This document shows positions 39,380 to 49,348 of a stretch of 64,000 bases of DNA, one piece after another. The position numbers and the translations under genes are program-made. Position 1 is the stretch's first letter. Each line of letters opens with the position of its first letter. This stretch comes from Symbiodinium natans (taxonomy: Eukaryota; Sar; Dinophyceae; Suessiales; Symbiodiniaceae). The notes under the pieces were generated by a model. It searched no databases. It had not been told where the DNA came from and was given only the letters and a program-made list of their open reading frames with translations. The stretch is from positions 534,501 through 598,500 of the forward strand of contig CAJNDS010002490.1 in the NCBI GenBank assembly GCA_905221605.1, in the 5' to 3' direction.

Positions 39380-39700
39380 GCCCAAACCCTAAACCCTAAA
39401 CCCTGAACCCTAAACCCTAAACCCTAACCCTCAACCCTCAACCCTCAACCCTGACCCCCTAAACCCTAAACCGTAAACCCTAAACCCTAAACCCCAAAAC
39501 CCAAAACCCAAAACCCTAAACCCTAAACCCTAAACCCCAAAACCCTCAACCCTAAACCCTAAACCCGAAACCCTCAACCCTCAACCCTCAACCCTAAACC
39601 CTCAACCCTCAACCCTCAACCCTACACCCCAAACCCTAAACCCTAAACCCTGAACCCCAAAACCTCAAAACCCCTAAACCCTAAACCCTAAACCCTACCC
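39380..39700 (-). repeat. CCCTAAA/CCCTCAA array
   Basis: About 45 units. CCCTCAA variants come in runs of three to four, and CCCAAAA in a run of three. Confidence 0.95.
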
Positions 39701-39792
39701 CCGAGCTACAGACAGACCCAGGCCTGAGGAGTGCAGATCGCCCTCGCCAGCGCGATCGTCAGGTAGACCAGGGCCCCCAAACAGGCCACCTC

Positions 39793-39964
39793 AGGTTTAG
39801 GGCTTAGGGGGTTTAGGGTTTAGGGTTTAGGGCTAGGGTTTAGGGTTTAGGGGTTGAGGGGTTTAGGGATATATCCCAGTTATAACCTGTACTTATAGCC
39901 CACTTATAAGCCCCTTGTAGTGCACTTAGAACTTGTTCGTATAGTACCATGAACCTCGAAAGTG
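39793..39964. repeat. TTTAGGG array replacing the left end of a family A MITE
   Basis: TTTAGGG units (39793-39868) join directly to ATATATCCCAGTTATAACC of the A left arm. The element then runs to ACCATGAACCTCGAAAGT. The left terminal repeat is absent. Confidence 0.75.
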
Positions 39965-39974
39965 GTTCCGTTGT

Positions 39975-40124
39975 CCCAGAGAGCCCGACACCCCTTGACT
40001 AGGGAAAAATCCGAAAATCATAATAAGGATCCCTAAACCCTAAACCCTAAACCTAAACCCTAAACCCTAAACCCTAATTCATTTAAGGAAAAAACCCTTA
40101 ACTAGAGGTATCGGGACTCTATGG
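39975..40124. repeat. Family D MITE with telomeric insertion at its centre
   Basis: CCCAGAGAGCCCGACACCCC and ATCATAATAAGGATC form the left arm. Six CCCTAAA units (40033-40075) follow. ATTTAAGG, CTTAACTAG and GGGACTCTATGG complete the right arm. The array lies at the axis of the palindrome. Confidence 0.85.
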
Positions 40125-40293
40125 CTTCAGGGTTTGGAGGATCAGGTTTAAGGTCTACGGAAATTGAGGGTGTAGGGTTTAGGGTTGAGCAGGGCTTAAG
40201 GGGAAGGCTTGGGGGAAGTCTTGGGTGTAGGGTTCAACGCTCAATCAAAACTTCGGAAAACCTCAGGGTTGAGGGTTGAACATTTTGGAAGGG

Positions 40294-40385
40294 TTTAGGG
40301 TTTAGGGTTTAGGGTTTAGGGTTTAGGGTTTAGGGTTTAGGGTTTAGGGTTTAGGGTTTAGGGTTTAGGGTTTAGGGTTCAGGCT
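40294..40385 (+). repeat. TTTAGGG array
   Basis: About thirteen perfect units. Confidence 0.95.
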
Positions 40386-40967
40386 TTCGGAAGATGCTTT
40401 GGTGCAAGGCTTGCGACCTTCAGGAGTAGACACGCCAGGTCGGATGTAAGAGTTCTGGCCATCGCACGCACCGCCCAAACCCTACACCCCCAAAACCTAG
40501 TTTTTTGGGTTGGAAAGTTTAGGGGTGGTGGCCCTCAAAGAAAAATAGGACTGAACCCCGTTGTTTGCTTAGCGGCGGTATTCGGTCAGGGAGTGGAGTT
40601 TAGGAAAACAAGACGTCAAGACCGCCGGTCGTGACCAGCACGCATCGCTGGGGCGCGGGCGAGCCAAACCAACGCAAGCAGGGCACCTTCTGAGACTGTT
40701 TGGAGGACGGGGCCCTGCCCTCAAACCCCTAAGCCCGAAACCCTCCAGAGCCTCAAACCTGCGCAATCTGTCCCACGTCGTGCCAGATCCCCCAGACTCC
40801 ATAGGGTTTGTGAGGGCAACCGTCCTTGCAGGGCATAAGCCTGCCGATGAAAACGAGAGGCTTCAGGGTCGGTTTGGGGCAGGCTGTTCGCGGTTGGTTC
40901 TACACCTTCCACGATGGGTCTCGAAAGCCCTTGAGAGAGAAGGGTTTTCGGCCCTTGAAGCTTAGCC
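40386..40967. other. GC-rich unique region
   Basis: About 580 bp without arrays. Minus-strand frames of 77 and 89 codons overlap (40569-40990) and a plus frame of 61 codons opposes them. No domain is recognised. Confidence 0.4.
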
Positions 40968-41052
40968 TTAAACCCTAAAGCCCATTTCAAAACCCTAAGC
41001 CCAAAACCCTTAAACCCTAAACCCTAAACCCTGAAACCCTAAACCCTAAACT
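40968..41052 (-). repeat. CCCTAAA array, degenerate
   Basis: About ten units, with CCCTAAG and CCCAAAA variants. Confidence 0.85.
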
Positions 41053-41132
41053 GGACTCACTTTGCGCCCAGGAGCTCCCAGGGCGCGGGGGTCGGAGTTC
41101 GCATGTCTCCTGGTTGCGCATACAACGCTTAT

Positions 41133-41239
41133 ACCCAAAGGCTCCTATATTAGTAGTATCTTTTGGGGTACCTTGTTGGGGGGTAGTATACTAGAATCCC
41201 ATATAAGAAACCAAAAAGGAACTACATTGGAGGCTTTGG
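41133..41239. repeat. Family O MITE
   Basis: ACCCAAAGGCTCCTATATTAG and CATTGGAGGCTTTGG are inverted ends, and TACTAGAATCCCATATAAG lies inside. It is related to the copy at 14.5 kb. Confidence 0.75.
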
Positions 41240-41500
41240 CTGAAAAGGTTAGGTTTCTAGGGTGCAGAGGGTTTTGGGGCTGGGCGGAAAAGGTTTAGCG
41301 GGCTGCGGGGGAGGGGTTAAGGCTTAGGGGTTTAGCTACAGGGTACTTAGGGTTTAGGGTCTTCGGGGTCAGGGTTTGAATGTTTAGGGGTGTAGGGTCT
41401 GGGCATGGGGACAAAAGTGCTCAGGGCCTTAGCGTTGCAAGGCTCAGGGTCTTCGTGACCGTTGTGGCACCCCGACTCCTTCTTCGCTGGAAAACCGCGA
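41240..41500. other. Spacer with decayed TTTAGGG units
   Basis: Scattered TTTAGGG-like heptamers between 41290 and 41400. No gene recognised. Confidence 0.5.
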
Positions 41501-41601
41501 TGGGTATTTCCCAAGATAGGGGTACCCCGTTCATACCCCAAATAAAATCGACTCCCCTTGAAGCTCCCAAAAAGGGGTACCCCCGACTTTCGGAAACCCC
41601 C
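41501..41601. repeat. Family H MITE
   Basis: TGGGTATTTCCCAAGATAGG with GGTACCCC, and GGTACCCCCGACTTTCGGAA, are the ends. Opposing frames of 60-87 codons across it are shadows of the palindrome. Confidence 0.75.
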
Positions 41602-41883
41602 AATGCTCACGCGCTGGGACTCATGTTATGAGGCCTGACCTACCAAGAGCACGAAACCCTAAACCCTAACTCGTGATTTGTTGGGAGATCCTGGTGGATG
41701 CCCTTGTGCAGAGCGGGCAGCTGGCCTGCGAAGGGCTGAGGCTAGTCTGGGGTTTGGGATTTAGGGTTTAGGGTTTACGATGTAGGGTTTAAGGATTTCT
41801 GCTTGGGGATTTTGCAAGTCTTAGGATCCGAAGTGCCCCATGGGATGTCAAAAGGGAAATTGTCATGCGTTCCCTTACTAGCC
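41602..41883. other. Unique spacer
   Basis: A two-unit TTTAGGG run lies near 41760. Nothing else is recognised. Confidence 0.4.
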
Positions 41884-42025
41884 CGTTTAGGGTTAGGGGT
41901 TAGGGGTAAGGGGTTAGGGTTCGGGTTTAGGGTTTAGGGTTTAGGGTTTAGGGTTTAGGGTTTAGGGTTTAGGGTCTAGGGTCTAGGGCCTAGGGCCTAG
42001 GGTCTAGGGTCTAGGGTTTAGGGTA
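41884..42025 (+). repeat. TTTAGGG array
   Basis: TTAGGGG units, then TTTAGGG, then a run of TCTAGGG/CCTAGGG variants. Confidence 0.92.
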
Positions 42026-42361
42026 AGTGCCATGTGTAAATGGCGCCCCTACACACCCAGGGGGTATGGGGGGGCGGCATGTCACGCGAAGGCATCTGTT
42101 GTCAATGTAATCCAACAATTTCATTGGTGCTGGGTTCTTTCTCCCCACCCGCTGTGAGCTTTCACAGGCCACCACCCAAACCATTAGGGTTTTGGGCTGT
42201 CCCCCTCAATTCCCACCATTGCTTGCAGGGGTAGGGGGGGTTGGGGGGGGGGGGGGGGGGCGGGGGGGGGGAGAGTAAATATGGGCGCTGTCCATCACTG
42301 ATCTTCTGGGTCCAGGCACCCTAGAAAAGGGTGGGTACGGCCTGAGCAGGCCGGGTGGGAA
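42026..42361. other. Spacer with poly-G tract
   Basis: A G-rich tract lies at 42234-42271. A 64-codon plus frame (42040-42234) precedes it and is unsupported. Confidence 0.5.
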
Positions 42362-42707
42362 TTTAGGGTTTAGGGTTTAAGGTTTAGGGTTTAGGGAAGG
42401 AGGGAATTGGGGTAGTATAGCGGGGGGGTAGTAGGGAACCATAACATTAATGGGAAACAGGGAACCCAATAATAGAGTAGGAATATTGGAATATACCTAC
42501 CGGGGGTCCTTACATTCCCTTGATATGGCTACTAAACCCTAAACCCTACACCCTACACCCTAAACCCTAAATCCTACAAACAGGTCGGTCAAAAAGCACA
42601 TTTCGGGTTGTAAGCAAGCCCGACCTGCAAGTCAGAGGCCGGCCTCGTCTCTGCGACTCGGGAATCAAAGCCGACAGTGCCTGCCACATGCACTCTACAG
42701 CTCTATT
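42362..42707. other. Short arrays and a K-like fragment
   Basis: TTTAGGG units at 42362-42398, GGTAGTATAGCGGGGGGGTAG at about 42412-42432 resembling a family K end, and CCCTAAA/CCCTACA units at 42535-42580. Confidence 0.55.
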
Positions 42708-42831
42708 CTAGACCCAAGAGTTTCACCTAGGAAAAAAAGTTGCCCTTCTTGGTTTCACACGGCCTATGCGGAAACCTAAACCCGTAACAAAAACAAAACA
42801 CAGGGGAAAAGGGGTTTACTCTGGGTCCTAG
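42708..42831. repeat. Family E MITE
   Basis: CTAGACCCAAGAGTTTCACC and TTTACTCTGGGTCCTAG are inverted ends. An AAAACAAAACA stretch expands the right arm. Confidence 0.8.
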
Positions 42832-42897
42832 CCTTGCACGTTCGGGAATCAGAACAAGGGCGTAAGATTTCGGGTAACTTGTGTATATTCCTTACAT

Positions 42898-43052
42898 CTG
42901 AGAGTAGTTACATGGTCCATTAGTATGGGCCCATAAACGGGTACCCCTTATATACCCCTTATATATACCCTATACAACCCAAGGGCCCATACATCAGAAC
43001 CCTTTAAGGAGGGTGAGGGACCATATTACGGGACCATGAAACTACCCTTATA
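42898..43052. repeat. Family F MITE, best copy
   Basis: CTGAGAGTAGTTACATGGTC and GGACCATGAAACTACCCTTA are the ends. AGTATGGGCCCATAAACGGG and CCCAAGGGCCCATACATCAG are inner arms. It is used here as the reference for F. Confidence 0.9.
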
Positions 43053-43494
43053 AGGGTTTAGGGTTTAGGGTTTAGGATTATATATATAGTTCGACCCGCC
43101 TAGTCCCGCGGAGCAGTGTCTAGTAGCAAAACCAGACCAGCGCCCCACAGCCTAAATGCAAAACCCCCCCAAAACCGTTGAGCAACCCCTAAACCCTAAC
43201 GTCGTCAGGAGGTTTAGGGTTTAGGGTTTAGGGTTTAGGGCTTAGGGTTTAAGGTCTAGGGTGGCAGAGGCGGCAGAGGACCTCCCAAAATTCTGGGCCC
43301 CTGCATATGGGATCGTAGCGCCAAGGCTTCTGCGGTCTTCGATGCTTCACCGATACGATGTTGAGGCTTCGAAGCCCTACACCCTAAACCGGATAAGCAC
43401 TAAACCCTAATCCTCAATGAAACACCCTAATCCCTAACCCGATACAACCTAGTCCCTAAACCCTATACACTCTGATCCCTAATCCCTAATTCCT
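43053..43494. other. Spacer with small arrays
   Basis: TTTAGGG units at 43055-43075 and 43210-43262 and decayed CCCTAAT units at 43400-43490. No gene recognised. Confidence 0.5.
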
Positions 43495-43556
43495 TAACCC
43501 TATAAACCCTATAAACCCTATAAACCCTATAAACCCTATAAACCCTATAAACCCTG
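43495..43556 (-). repeat. CCCTATAAA 9-mer array
   Basis: Six or seven perfect nine-base units, the opposite-strand counterpart of the TTTATAGGG array at 25.6 kb. Confidence 0.95.
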
Positions 43557-43604
43557 AACCCAGAATCCATAAACACCCAAGCCCCGCAAGCCTGTAGCAC
43601 CCTC

Positions 43605-43704
43605 AACTATACTCCCCTTAGAACCTGAATAAGAATCATCTTTTTAATATCCTCTTGGGTTTAATATGAACAAAAACTTATCAAACATCCCAAGGGGGAT
43701 ATAG
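43605..43704. repeat. Family J MITE, uninterrupted
   Basis: CTATACTCCCCTTAGAACCTG and CCCAAGGGGGATATAG are the ends. ATCATCTTTTTAATATCCTC lies where the 20.1-kb copy carries a telomeric array. Confidence 0.85.
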
Positions 43705-43706
43705 AA

Positions 43707-43785
43707 GCCCTAAACCCTAAACCCTAAACCCTAAACCCTAAACCCTAAACCCTAAACCCTAAACCCTAAACCCTAAACCCTAACA
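43707..43785 (-). repeat. CCCTAAA array next to family J
   Basis: About eleven perfect units starting 2 bp from the J right end. Confidence 0.95.
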
Positions 43786-43879
43786 AAAGACTCCCTGAAG
43801 CCGCTGCGAAGCACCAGTGTCGACACGCGGCTCGCCAAACAGCCTAAGCCCGGAACCCTTTACAGTTTCGTGTTGAGAG

Positions 43880-44285
43880 GTTTAGGGGTTTAGGGTGGGG
43901 ATTTAGGGCTTTTAGGGGTCTAGGGTGTACGGTTGAGGGTTGAGGGATTTAGGGTTCCAGGGTTGAAGATGAAGGGTTAGGGTTTAGGGTTTCGGGGGTT
44001 TAGGGTTTTGCCTGCAGGATCGAGTCGGCATGCAGGTCCATCCACAGCAGCGGCAGCGCCTCGGGAAATCTCTCCACTCAAAAAGTTTAGGGTTTAGGGT
44101 TTAGGGTCTAGGGTCTAGGGTTTAGGGTTTAGGGTTTAGGGTTTAGGGTTTAGGGTTTAGGGTTTAGGGCGGGTCAAGAAAGTGTCGCTTTGGGCAAGAG
44201 GGATCTCAACGAGCGTTCGGGGCTTCGGGTTTAGGGTTTGGGGGTTTAGGGTTTAGGGTTTGGGGGTTTAGGATTTAGGATTTAG
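43880..44285 (+). repeat. TTTAGGG tracts with unique spacers
   Basis: Decayed units at 43880-44010, twelve clean units at 44084-44168, and TTTAGGG/TTTGGGGG units at 44228-44285. Confidence 0.88.
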
Positions 44286-44900
44286 TGCAAGGGCGGCAGG
44301 TCCAGGGAAGTGGGGATAACCGAGAGGGCTCCCGTCTTACACTCCAAGCCTTCAATTTTAGGGGTTTCAAGGGTGGTGTGTATAACCCAAGGTTCCCTAC
44401 TACTCCCCACTATTCTTAAAGGCTCCCTAGGTTCCCCACTCATCGTACGGAGATATGATCTGTTCAGAAGAGCGGGAGCCAGCATCCAGCTCTTCGGAAA
44501 GTGATTCTATCAAGGAAATTTCAACGGTGGTGGAGATGAACAGCCCGCAATCACCACCGCCTTCCGGCGTGATAATCCCGCTCAACTTGAGATGAAGGCG
44601 GCTGCTCGGGTGAGATCCAACCTTTCTCGCTTTAGAGAGCCATATCTCGACGTGAGAAGCCACGTCAGTGGACATCATCTGCCTCCACTGGGCACCAGCA
44701 TTGTAGATTCCTCTACCTGTGATGTTGGTCATCTTTCTGTCGTCAAGACTCTCATCGTTCAGCAGCTTCGAAGTTGCCCAGCTTGATCGATCTCCAACGC
44801 CAGCGTTGCGTCACCATTTATCGCGCCGAGCACGGAATCCATTATTGTTTGCCCCATCTCTGCGACATGGCTCCGAGCTGGCCCAAACCTTAACCTGTGC
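44286..44900 (-). CDS. Unidentified coding-like island
   Basis: The function is not recognised. About 600 bp are free of arrays. On the minus strand an open frame continues from about 44817 to a stop at 44427. Its longest ATG version is 101 codons from 44732, with codons for an ordinary mixed composition (IYNAGAQWRQMMSTDVASHV and EIWLSKARKVG) rather than repeat translation. A second minus frame slightly upstream (MDSVLGAINGDATLALEID, from about 44844) is open and would need a frame change or intron to join. It could be an exon or a decayed transposon or host gene fragment. A G-strand array follows on its low-coordinate side. Confidence 0.3.
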
Positions 44901-45464
44901 ACCCCAAACCCTCAACAATAGGGTTTCAGGGTACGGCCTTTTTACAGGTGGCTGAAGGATTCGGGTTTGGGGCTTAGGGTTCAAGGTTTAGGGATATTGT
45001 GGGGTATTTGGGGGCATCTCACAGTCCGGGCGAAAAGGGTTTAGGGTTGAGGCTTCAAGGCTTAGGGTAGAGGGGTTACGGTGCAGCTTTTTTTGTGCTT
45101 TGCCAGCAACTGCGCCATCATGGTGTTGAACTCACGTGCAAACTCATTGTCGCGGGGCGAAAACTCGGACCCTAAACCCAAAACCCAAAACCCTACACCC
45201 TAAACCCTGTGCACGTGGGCCAGTCTGCCCTTCGGCGCGGCAGCTGTTTCGGTAAAACCCTCACACCCCCAAGCCCTTTAAGCAGTCATGAGTCTTTCAT
45301 TTCTCAACCCTTACAAAAGCACTACACCCCACACCCTTTCCTCCCCCAAGCCTTAAACTCACCTTGCGGCCGCTGGTTGTCTCGACTTACTTCAACGGCA
45401 CAGTCGAAACAAAGCTCGAAGTTGACTTCCACCTTCATTTCGCCACCAGCACACTATAAGGGTT
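44901..45464. other. Spacer, mostly unique
   Basis: Short CCCAAAA/CCCTAAA units at 45168-45208. An 85-codon plus frame (45209-45466) has no recognisable domain. Confidence 0.4.
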
Positions 45465-45800
45465 AGGGACACTAAGGGTTAGAGTTTGGGGGTTTGGGGA
45501 TTGGGGGTTGGGGTTTGGGGGTTGGGGTTTGGGGGTTGGGGTTTAGGGTTTAGGGTTTAGGGTTTAGGGTTTAGGGTTTAGGGTTTAGGGTTTAGGGTTT
45601 AGGGTTTAGGGTTTAGGGTTTAGGGTTTAGGGTTTAAATCCTGAAGGCAGCCCCAGGCACCGTCTCATTCAGCTGCGGCTCGCCTGCATCCTCCAGGGCC
45701 TTTGCGTGCCAGGGTATACGAACTAGGGGTTAGGGTTTGGGGTTTAGGGTTTAGGGTTTGGGGTTTAGGGTTTGGGGTTTAGGGTTTGGGTTTGGGGATT
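45465..45800 (+). repeat. TTTGGGG and TTTAGGG arrays
   Basis: A GGGTTTGGGGGTTGG module is repeated (45490-45540), then about thirteen TTTAGGG units (45540-45635), then alternating TTTGGGG and TTTAGGG at 45730-45795. Confidence 0.92.
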
Positions 45801-46088
45801 TAAGGATTAGGGGAAACCTGAGGCTGCGGGTTTATCTAGGGGTTGTGACTTGGACCCTCAAGGTCCCCCTGAGGGGTACGAGTCTTAATCCCTTGATACC
45901 TATACGCCCTAAACCCTGAACCCTCTGATGTAGCTTTATGAAGGGTTCCTGCATGAACTCCTCCCACAAGAAGGCCAAGGGCGGGGTCTTTTCTTATGTG
46001 AGAGGCTTAGGGGCTTAAGGGGTTCAAGCAGAGAATCCCGCAGAAAATCCCGAGAATCCCTCCAGAACCCAGCTAAAAGAATCCCACG
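45801..46088. other. Unique spacer
   Basis: Nothing recognised beyond a short hairpin, GGACCCTCAAGGTCC, near 45851. Confidence 0.4.
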
Positions 46089-46215
46089 GTAGGGTTTAGG
46101 GTTTAGGGTTTAGGGTTTAGGGTTTAGGGTTTAGGGTTTAGGGTTTAGGGTTTAGGGTTTAGGGCTTAGGGTTTAGGGTTTAGGGTTTTAGGGTTTTAGG
46201 GTTTAGGGTTCTTAG
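46089..46215 (+). repeat. TTTAGGG array
   Basis: About seventeen units, ending with TTTTAGGG 8-mers. Confidence 0.95.
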
Positions 46216-46595
46216 GGCCTTCTAGGATCTCTGGGATTTAGAGGGGTTGAGAGCTTCAGGGGTTTGGATGCCGGGATGCTGAAAGCTCGATGCCGGTCGC
46301 GCTTCCTTCAGCAGGAGAGGGGGGTGGGTGGGGGGGGGGGGGCTGTTTAGGGTTTAGGGTTTAGGGCTTAGGGTTTAGGGTTTAGGGTGTAGGGTTTGGG
46401 GGAGTGGGGGAGTGGTTTAGGCTGTATTGGGCTCGCTTGGAAAGTGTTCAAAATCGTGGCCCCTCTTGATTGCTGTGTTAAGGAGCTTAAGAAACCAAGC
46501 AACAAAGTTAAAGCCCTAAACCCTGAACCCTAAACCCTAAACCCTAAAGGAACCCGAAACCCGAAACCCAAAACCCAAAACACCCCAACATCGAA
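46216..46595. repeat. Poly-G run and short arrays
   Basis: G-rich run at 46318-46342, TTTAGGG units at 46347-46400, CCCTAAA/CCCGAAA units at 46513-46585. Confidence 0.75.
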
Positions 46596-47188
46596 TTTTG
46601 GTTGGTAGCCGAACTGAAATTCCGAGGGAACCTTAAGGCAGCTTCGGGAGTGGTGGGGAGTGTTGGGGAACCTCGGGTGACATACCCCCCCCCCCCCTTG
46701 AATCCCCCTATAATCAACTGAAGTTCCTTATCAGCATCCCCGCTTCCAGCACGGGGTGTGTTTGGGTCTCAGTGCGTGTGGTTCGCTGCAGCTCAGGATT
46801 TGGGTCTTGGGGTTTAGAGTTTAGTGAGGGTTTGGGGTCTAGTGTTTAGGGTCTTCAAATCTTTCCTCCCACAACCTATCATTGCTGACACGAGGCCGCC
46901 TCATAAACCTCAAGCTTCTCTAAACCGAAGACACTGAAACCTCAAGCCCTGAACCCTAGAACCCTAGAACCCGTCACCTTCACAGTTTAAGAAGCCCACA
47001 AACCCTGAAACACCCAAAAAGCCCTCAACATTTACATGAAACAAAGCAGAGAGAAATTGAAGGCGATGGACCCCCAAACCGCCTAGGGTTTAGGGTTTGA
47101 CCCTAGACCCGAAAACCCCCCAACACTTGCCAGGAGGCCCCCAAGCGCATTGTGAAGGTATCGGGCACAGGGTGGAAGATTTAGCGAT
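46596..47188. other. Mostly unique region
   Basis: About 590 bp with a 13-base C run (about 46686) and GTTTAGGGTTTGACCCTAGACCC, a short head-to-head heptamer pair, at 47086. No gene recognised. Confidence 0.4.
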
Positions 47189-47298
47189 ACCAGCGAGCCC
47201 AATACCCCTTAATTAAGGAATAGACCTTAAACTAGAGAGAGATCCATGATATGGTCTAAGGTGTATTTCTGAGCAAAGGGGTATTGGGCTCTTCGGGT
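47189..47298. repeat. Family D MITE
   Basis: CCAGCGAGCCCAATACCCC and GGGGTATTGGGCTCTTCGGG are inverted ends around TTAATTAAGGAATAGACC. Confidence 0.88.
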
Positions 47299-47545
47299 CT
47301 GGTGCTTTGAAGGTTTAGGGTTTTTTCGGGTTTAGGGGGTTCAAGGGGCCAAGGGGTTTCGGGTTTGAGGGGTTAGTGGGGCCTAGGGCTTTGGGGGGTT
47401 TCGTGGGGTTGAGGGGTTAGGGCTTAAGAGGGTTTAGTGTTAAGTGGTTCAAGGGGGTTTAGGGTTCCGGGGGTCTGGTGATTCATGCGTGGAGGCTACT
47501 GAGAGCTTCTGACAAGAAGGGCTGATGAGGGCTTGGGGTCTACTA
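47299..47545. other. Decayed TTTAGGG-like spacer
   Basis: GGGGTTTCGGGTTTGAGGGG-type sequence with no clean array and no gene. Confidence 0.5.
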
Positions 47546-47648
47546 ATTGCTGAAGAACTTCAAAAAATTTAAGACAATAATCCCTACATTGCCTTATAAG
47601 GAAGACGTTTTTTTTTTTTTTTTGGGGGGGGGGTTGGTTTAGCGGTAA
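47546..47648. repeat. Family I MITE with T/G tract
   Basis: ATTGCTGAAGAACTTCAAAAA opens it and GCCTTATAAGGAAGACG is the centre. A T16G10 junction lies in the right arm, and the right end GGTTGGTTTAGCGG is diverged. Confidence 0.75.
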
Positions 47649-48025
47649 AGGGTCGAGGGGGCTTAGGAGTTTTGGGTTCAGGGGCTTAGCGCTTTACAGC
47701 TCCAGGGGTTTAAGGAGAGAAGGTTTAGGGTTTACGGTTTAGGGTTTAGGGTTTAGGGTTTAGGCTTCTAGCCCTTTGAGGTTTTGAGAGGCTGGTTGTT
47801 GGGGGGGGGGGGGGGGGCGATCTGCATCCAAGGCTCCTATCGGTGCCCAAATCAGGACCTTGCAAAGCCCTCCGAAAAGCCAATAAGCCTAAAGCCCTCT
47901 TTTAGGGTTTAGGGGTTTAGGGTTTAGGGTTTAGGGTTTAGGGTTTAGGGTTTAGGGTTTAGGGTTTAGGGTTTAGGGTTTAGGGTTTAGGGTTTAGGGT
48001 TTAGGGTCTGGATCCTCATCACGGC
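47649..48025. repeat. TTTAGGG arrays and a poly-G run
   Basis: Six units at 47725-47765, a 17-base G run at about 47801, and about fifteen units at 47903-48006. Confidence 0.9.
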
Positions 48026-48172
48026 TTACTTGGAGGTTCGTGGTACTTATTGAGCCAAGTATAACTGTACCTCTAACCCAATGAGAAACATGTTAGGGCA
48101 CTTAAGAGGCTTGTAAGTGGGTTCTAAGTGCAGTTATAACTGGGTTCCAGAAGTGCCATGAAGCTCCCAGTT
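48026..48172. repeat. Family A MITE, uninterrupted
   Basis: TTACTTGGAGGTTCGTGGTAC and GTGCCATGAAGCTCCCAGTTA are inverted ends. GTTAGGGCACTTAAGAGGC is the centre. Confidence 0.85.
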
Positions 48173-49007
48173 ACTGGGACCCCCCAATCGGGGTGGGGAG
48201 CTAAGGGGTGCTGAGCTTCGAATGCCCCACACAACAGCAAACCAGCGCGAACACCAGGACTTTGCTACCCCGAAAGCATCGCAAGTAAAGAGAGCGTAAC
48301 CTACTGAGTAGAGCAAGCTGACGCACTAGACCCGGAGCCTACCGCGCTCGAGCCCGCAACGGGGGTTGATCCAAACTCTGGGGAGTCTTGGCACGCTACC
48401 TTCAACCCTATAAACACTACACCCACCCAAGATCCTAAACCTTAAGCCCTAAACCCTCAACCCTAAACCCTTAAATCAAACCCTCAGCCTTAAAACGTGG
48501 ACTCAAAGCCCTAAACCCCAACTCCTACTGAAGTTGAGCCCTGGGACGACAGTCTTGACCGCGACGGCTTGGAGAGCATTGGAAAGCTCCTGTGCCCAAC
48601 TTGGATTTTGGGTTTGGGGTTTAGGTTTAGGGATCTTTAAACCGTAAATCCTAAACCCTAAACCCCAAACCAACCCTAATTGGAGGAGTTCTGGATGCAC
48701 AGGTCCCAGCAAGTTTTGGGGGGACGGCTCAGGCGGCTTGTTTGAGGTGTCTAGGCCGTTTAGGGGTTTAGGGCTTCGTGGGGGTGTAAGGTTCGGGGTT
48801 CAGGGGGTTCAGGGGATTTAGCTTGGCCTGAGGGCTTAGAGGGCTGAAGGTTTAGGAGGCACAGGGTTTGAATTGTTGAGTCTCTAGGGACCAGACACGA
48901 TCTCTCCTTCAGAACTGTCGCCGATTGATTTTTGCTCCGTGGACGTATATAGGCTTGCGCACTTGTTGCTTCTCTAGGGGAGGCCAGCATACCTTTATAG
49001 GTTGGGG
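48173..49007. other. Mostly unique region
   Basis: Short CCCTAAA-like units lie at 48440-48490. At 48605-48672 TTTGGGGTTTAGG faces CCTAAACCCTAAACCCC across about 20 bp. Short minus-strand frames of 60-76 codons have no domain. Confidence 0.4.
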
Positions 49008-49195
49008 TTGGGATGTTCCCCCTTATACTAACAGTCCTTCATAGGGATGAGAATAGGGGGTAACCCTAAACCCTGAACCGTGAACCCTAAACCCTAAATA
49101 AACCCTAAACACTAAACGCTAAACCCTACCCCCTAAACCCTAAACCTAAACCCATCCCTATTAAGGACTGTCAGTATAGGGGGGAACCTCCCAAG
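49008..49195. repeat. Family C MITE with central telomeric insertion
   Basis: TTGGGATGTTCCCCCTTATA and ATAGGGGGGAACCTCCCAAG are the ends. AACAGTCCTTCATAGGGATG and ATCCCTATTAAGGACTGTCA are the inner arms. About 90 bp of decayed CCCTAAA units (49063-49152) sit exactly between the arms. Confidence 0.92.
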
Positions 49196-49273
49196 GTTGT
49201 GATATGTTTCTCACTAACTAGGGGGGTATAGGTTTGGATCTGCCACACCGCAAGGTACCTCCGGGACAACAGA

Positions 49274-49348
49274 AAGGGTTTAGGGTTTAGGGTTTAGGGT
49301 TTAGGGTTTAGGGTTTAGGGTTTAGGGTTTAGGGTTTAGGGTTTAGCG
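49274..49348 (+). repeat. TTTAGGG array
   Basis: About ten perfect units. Confidence 0.95.
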
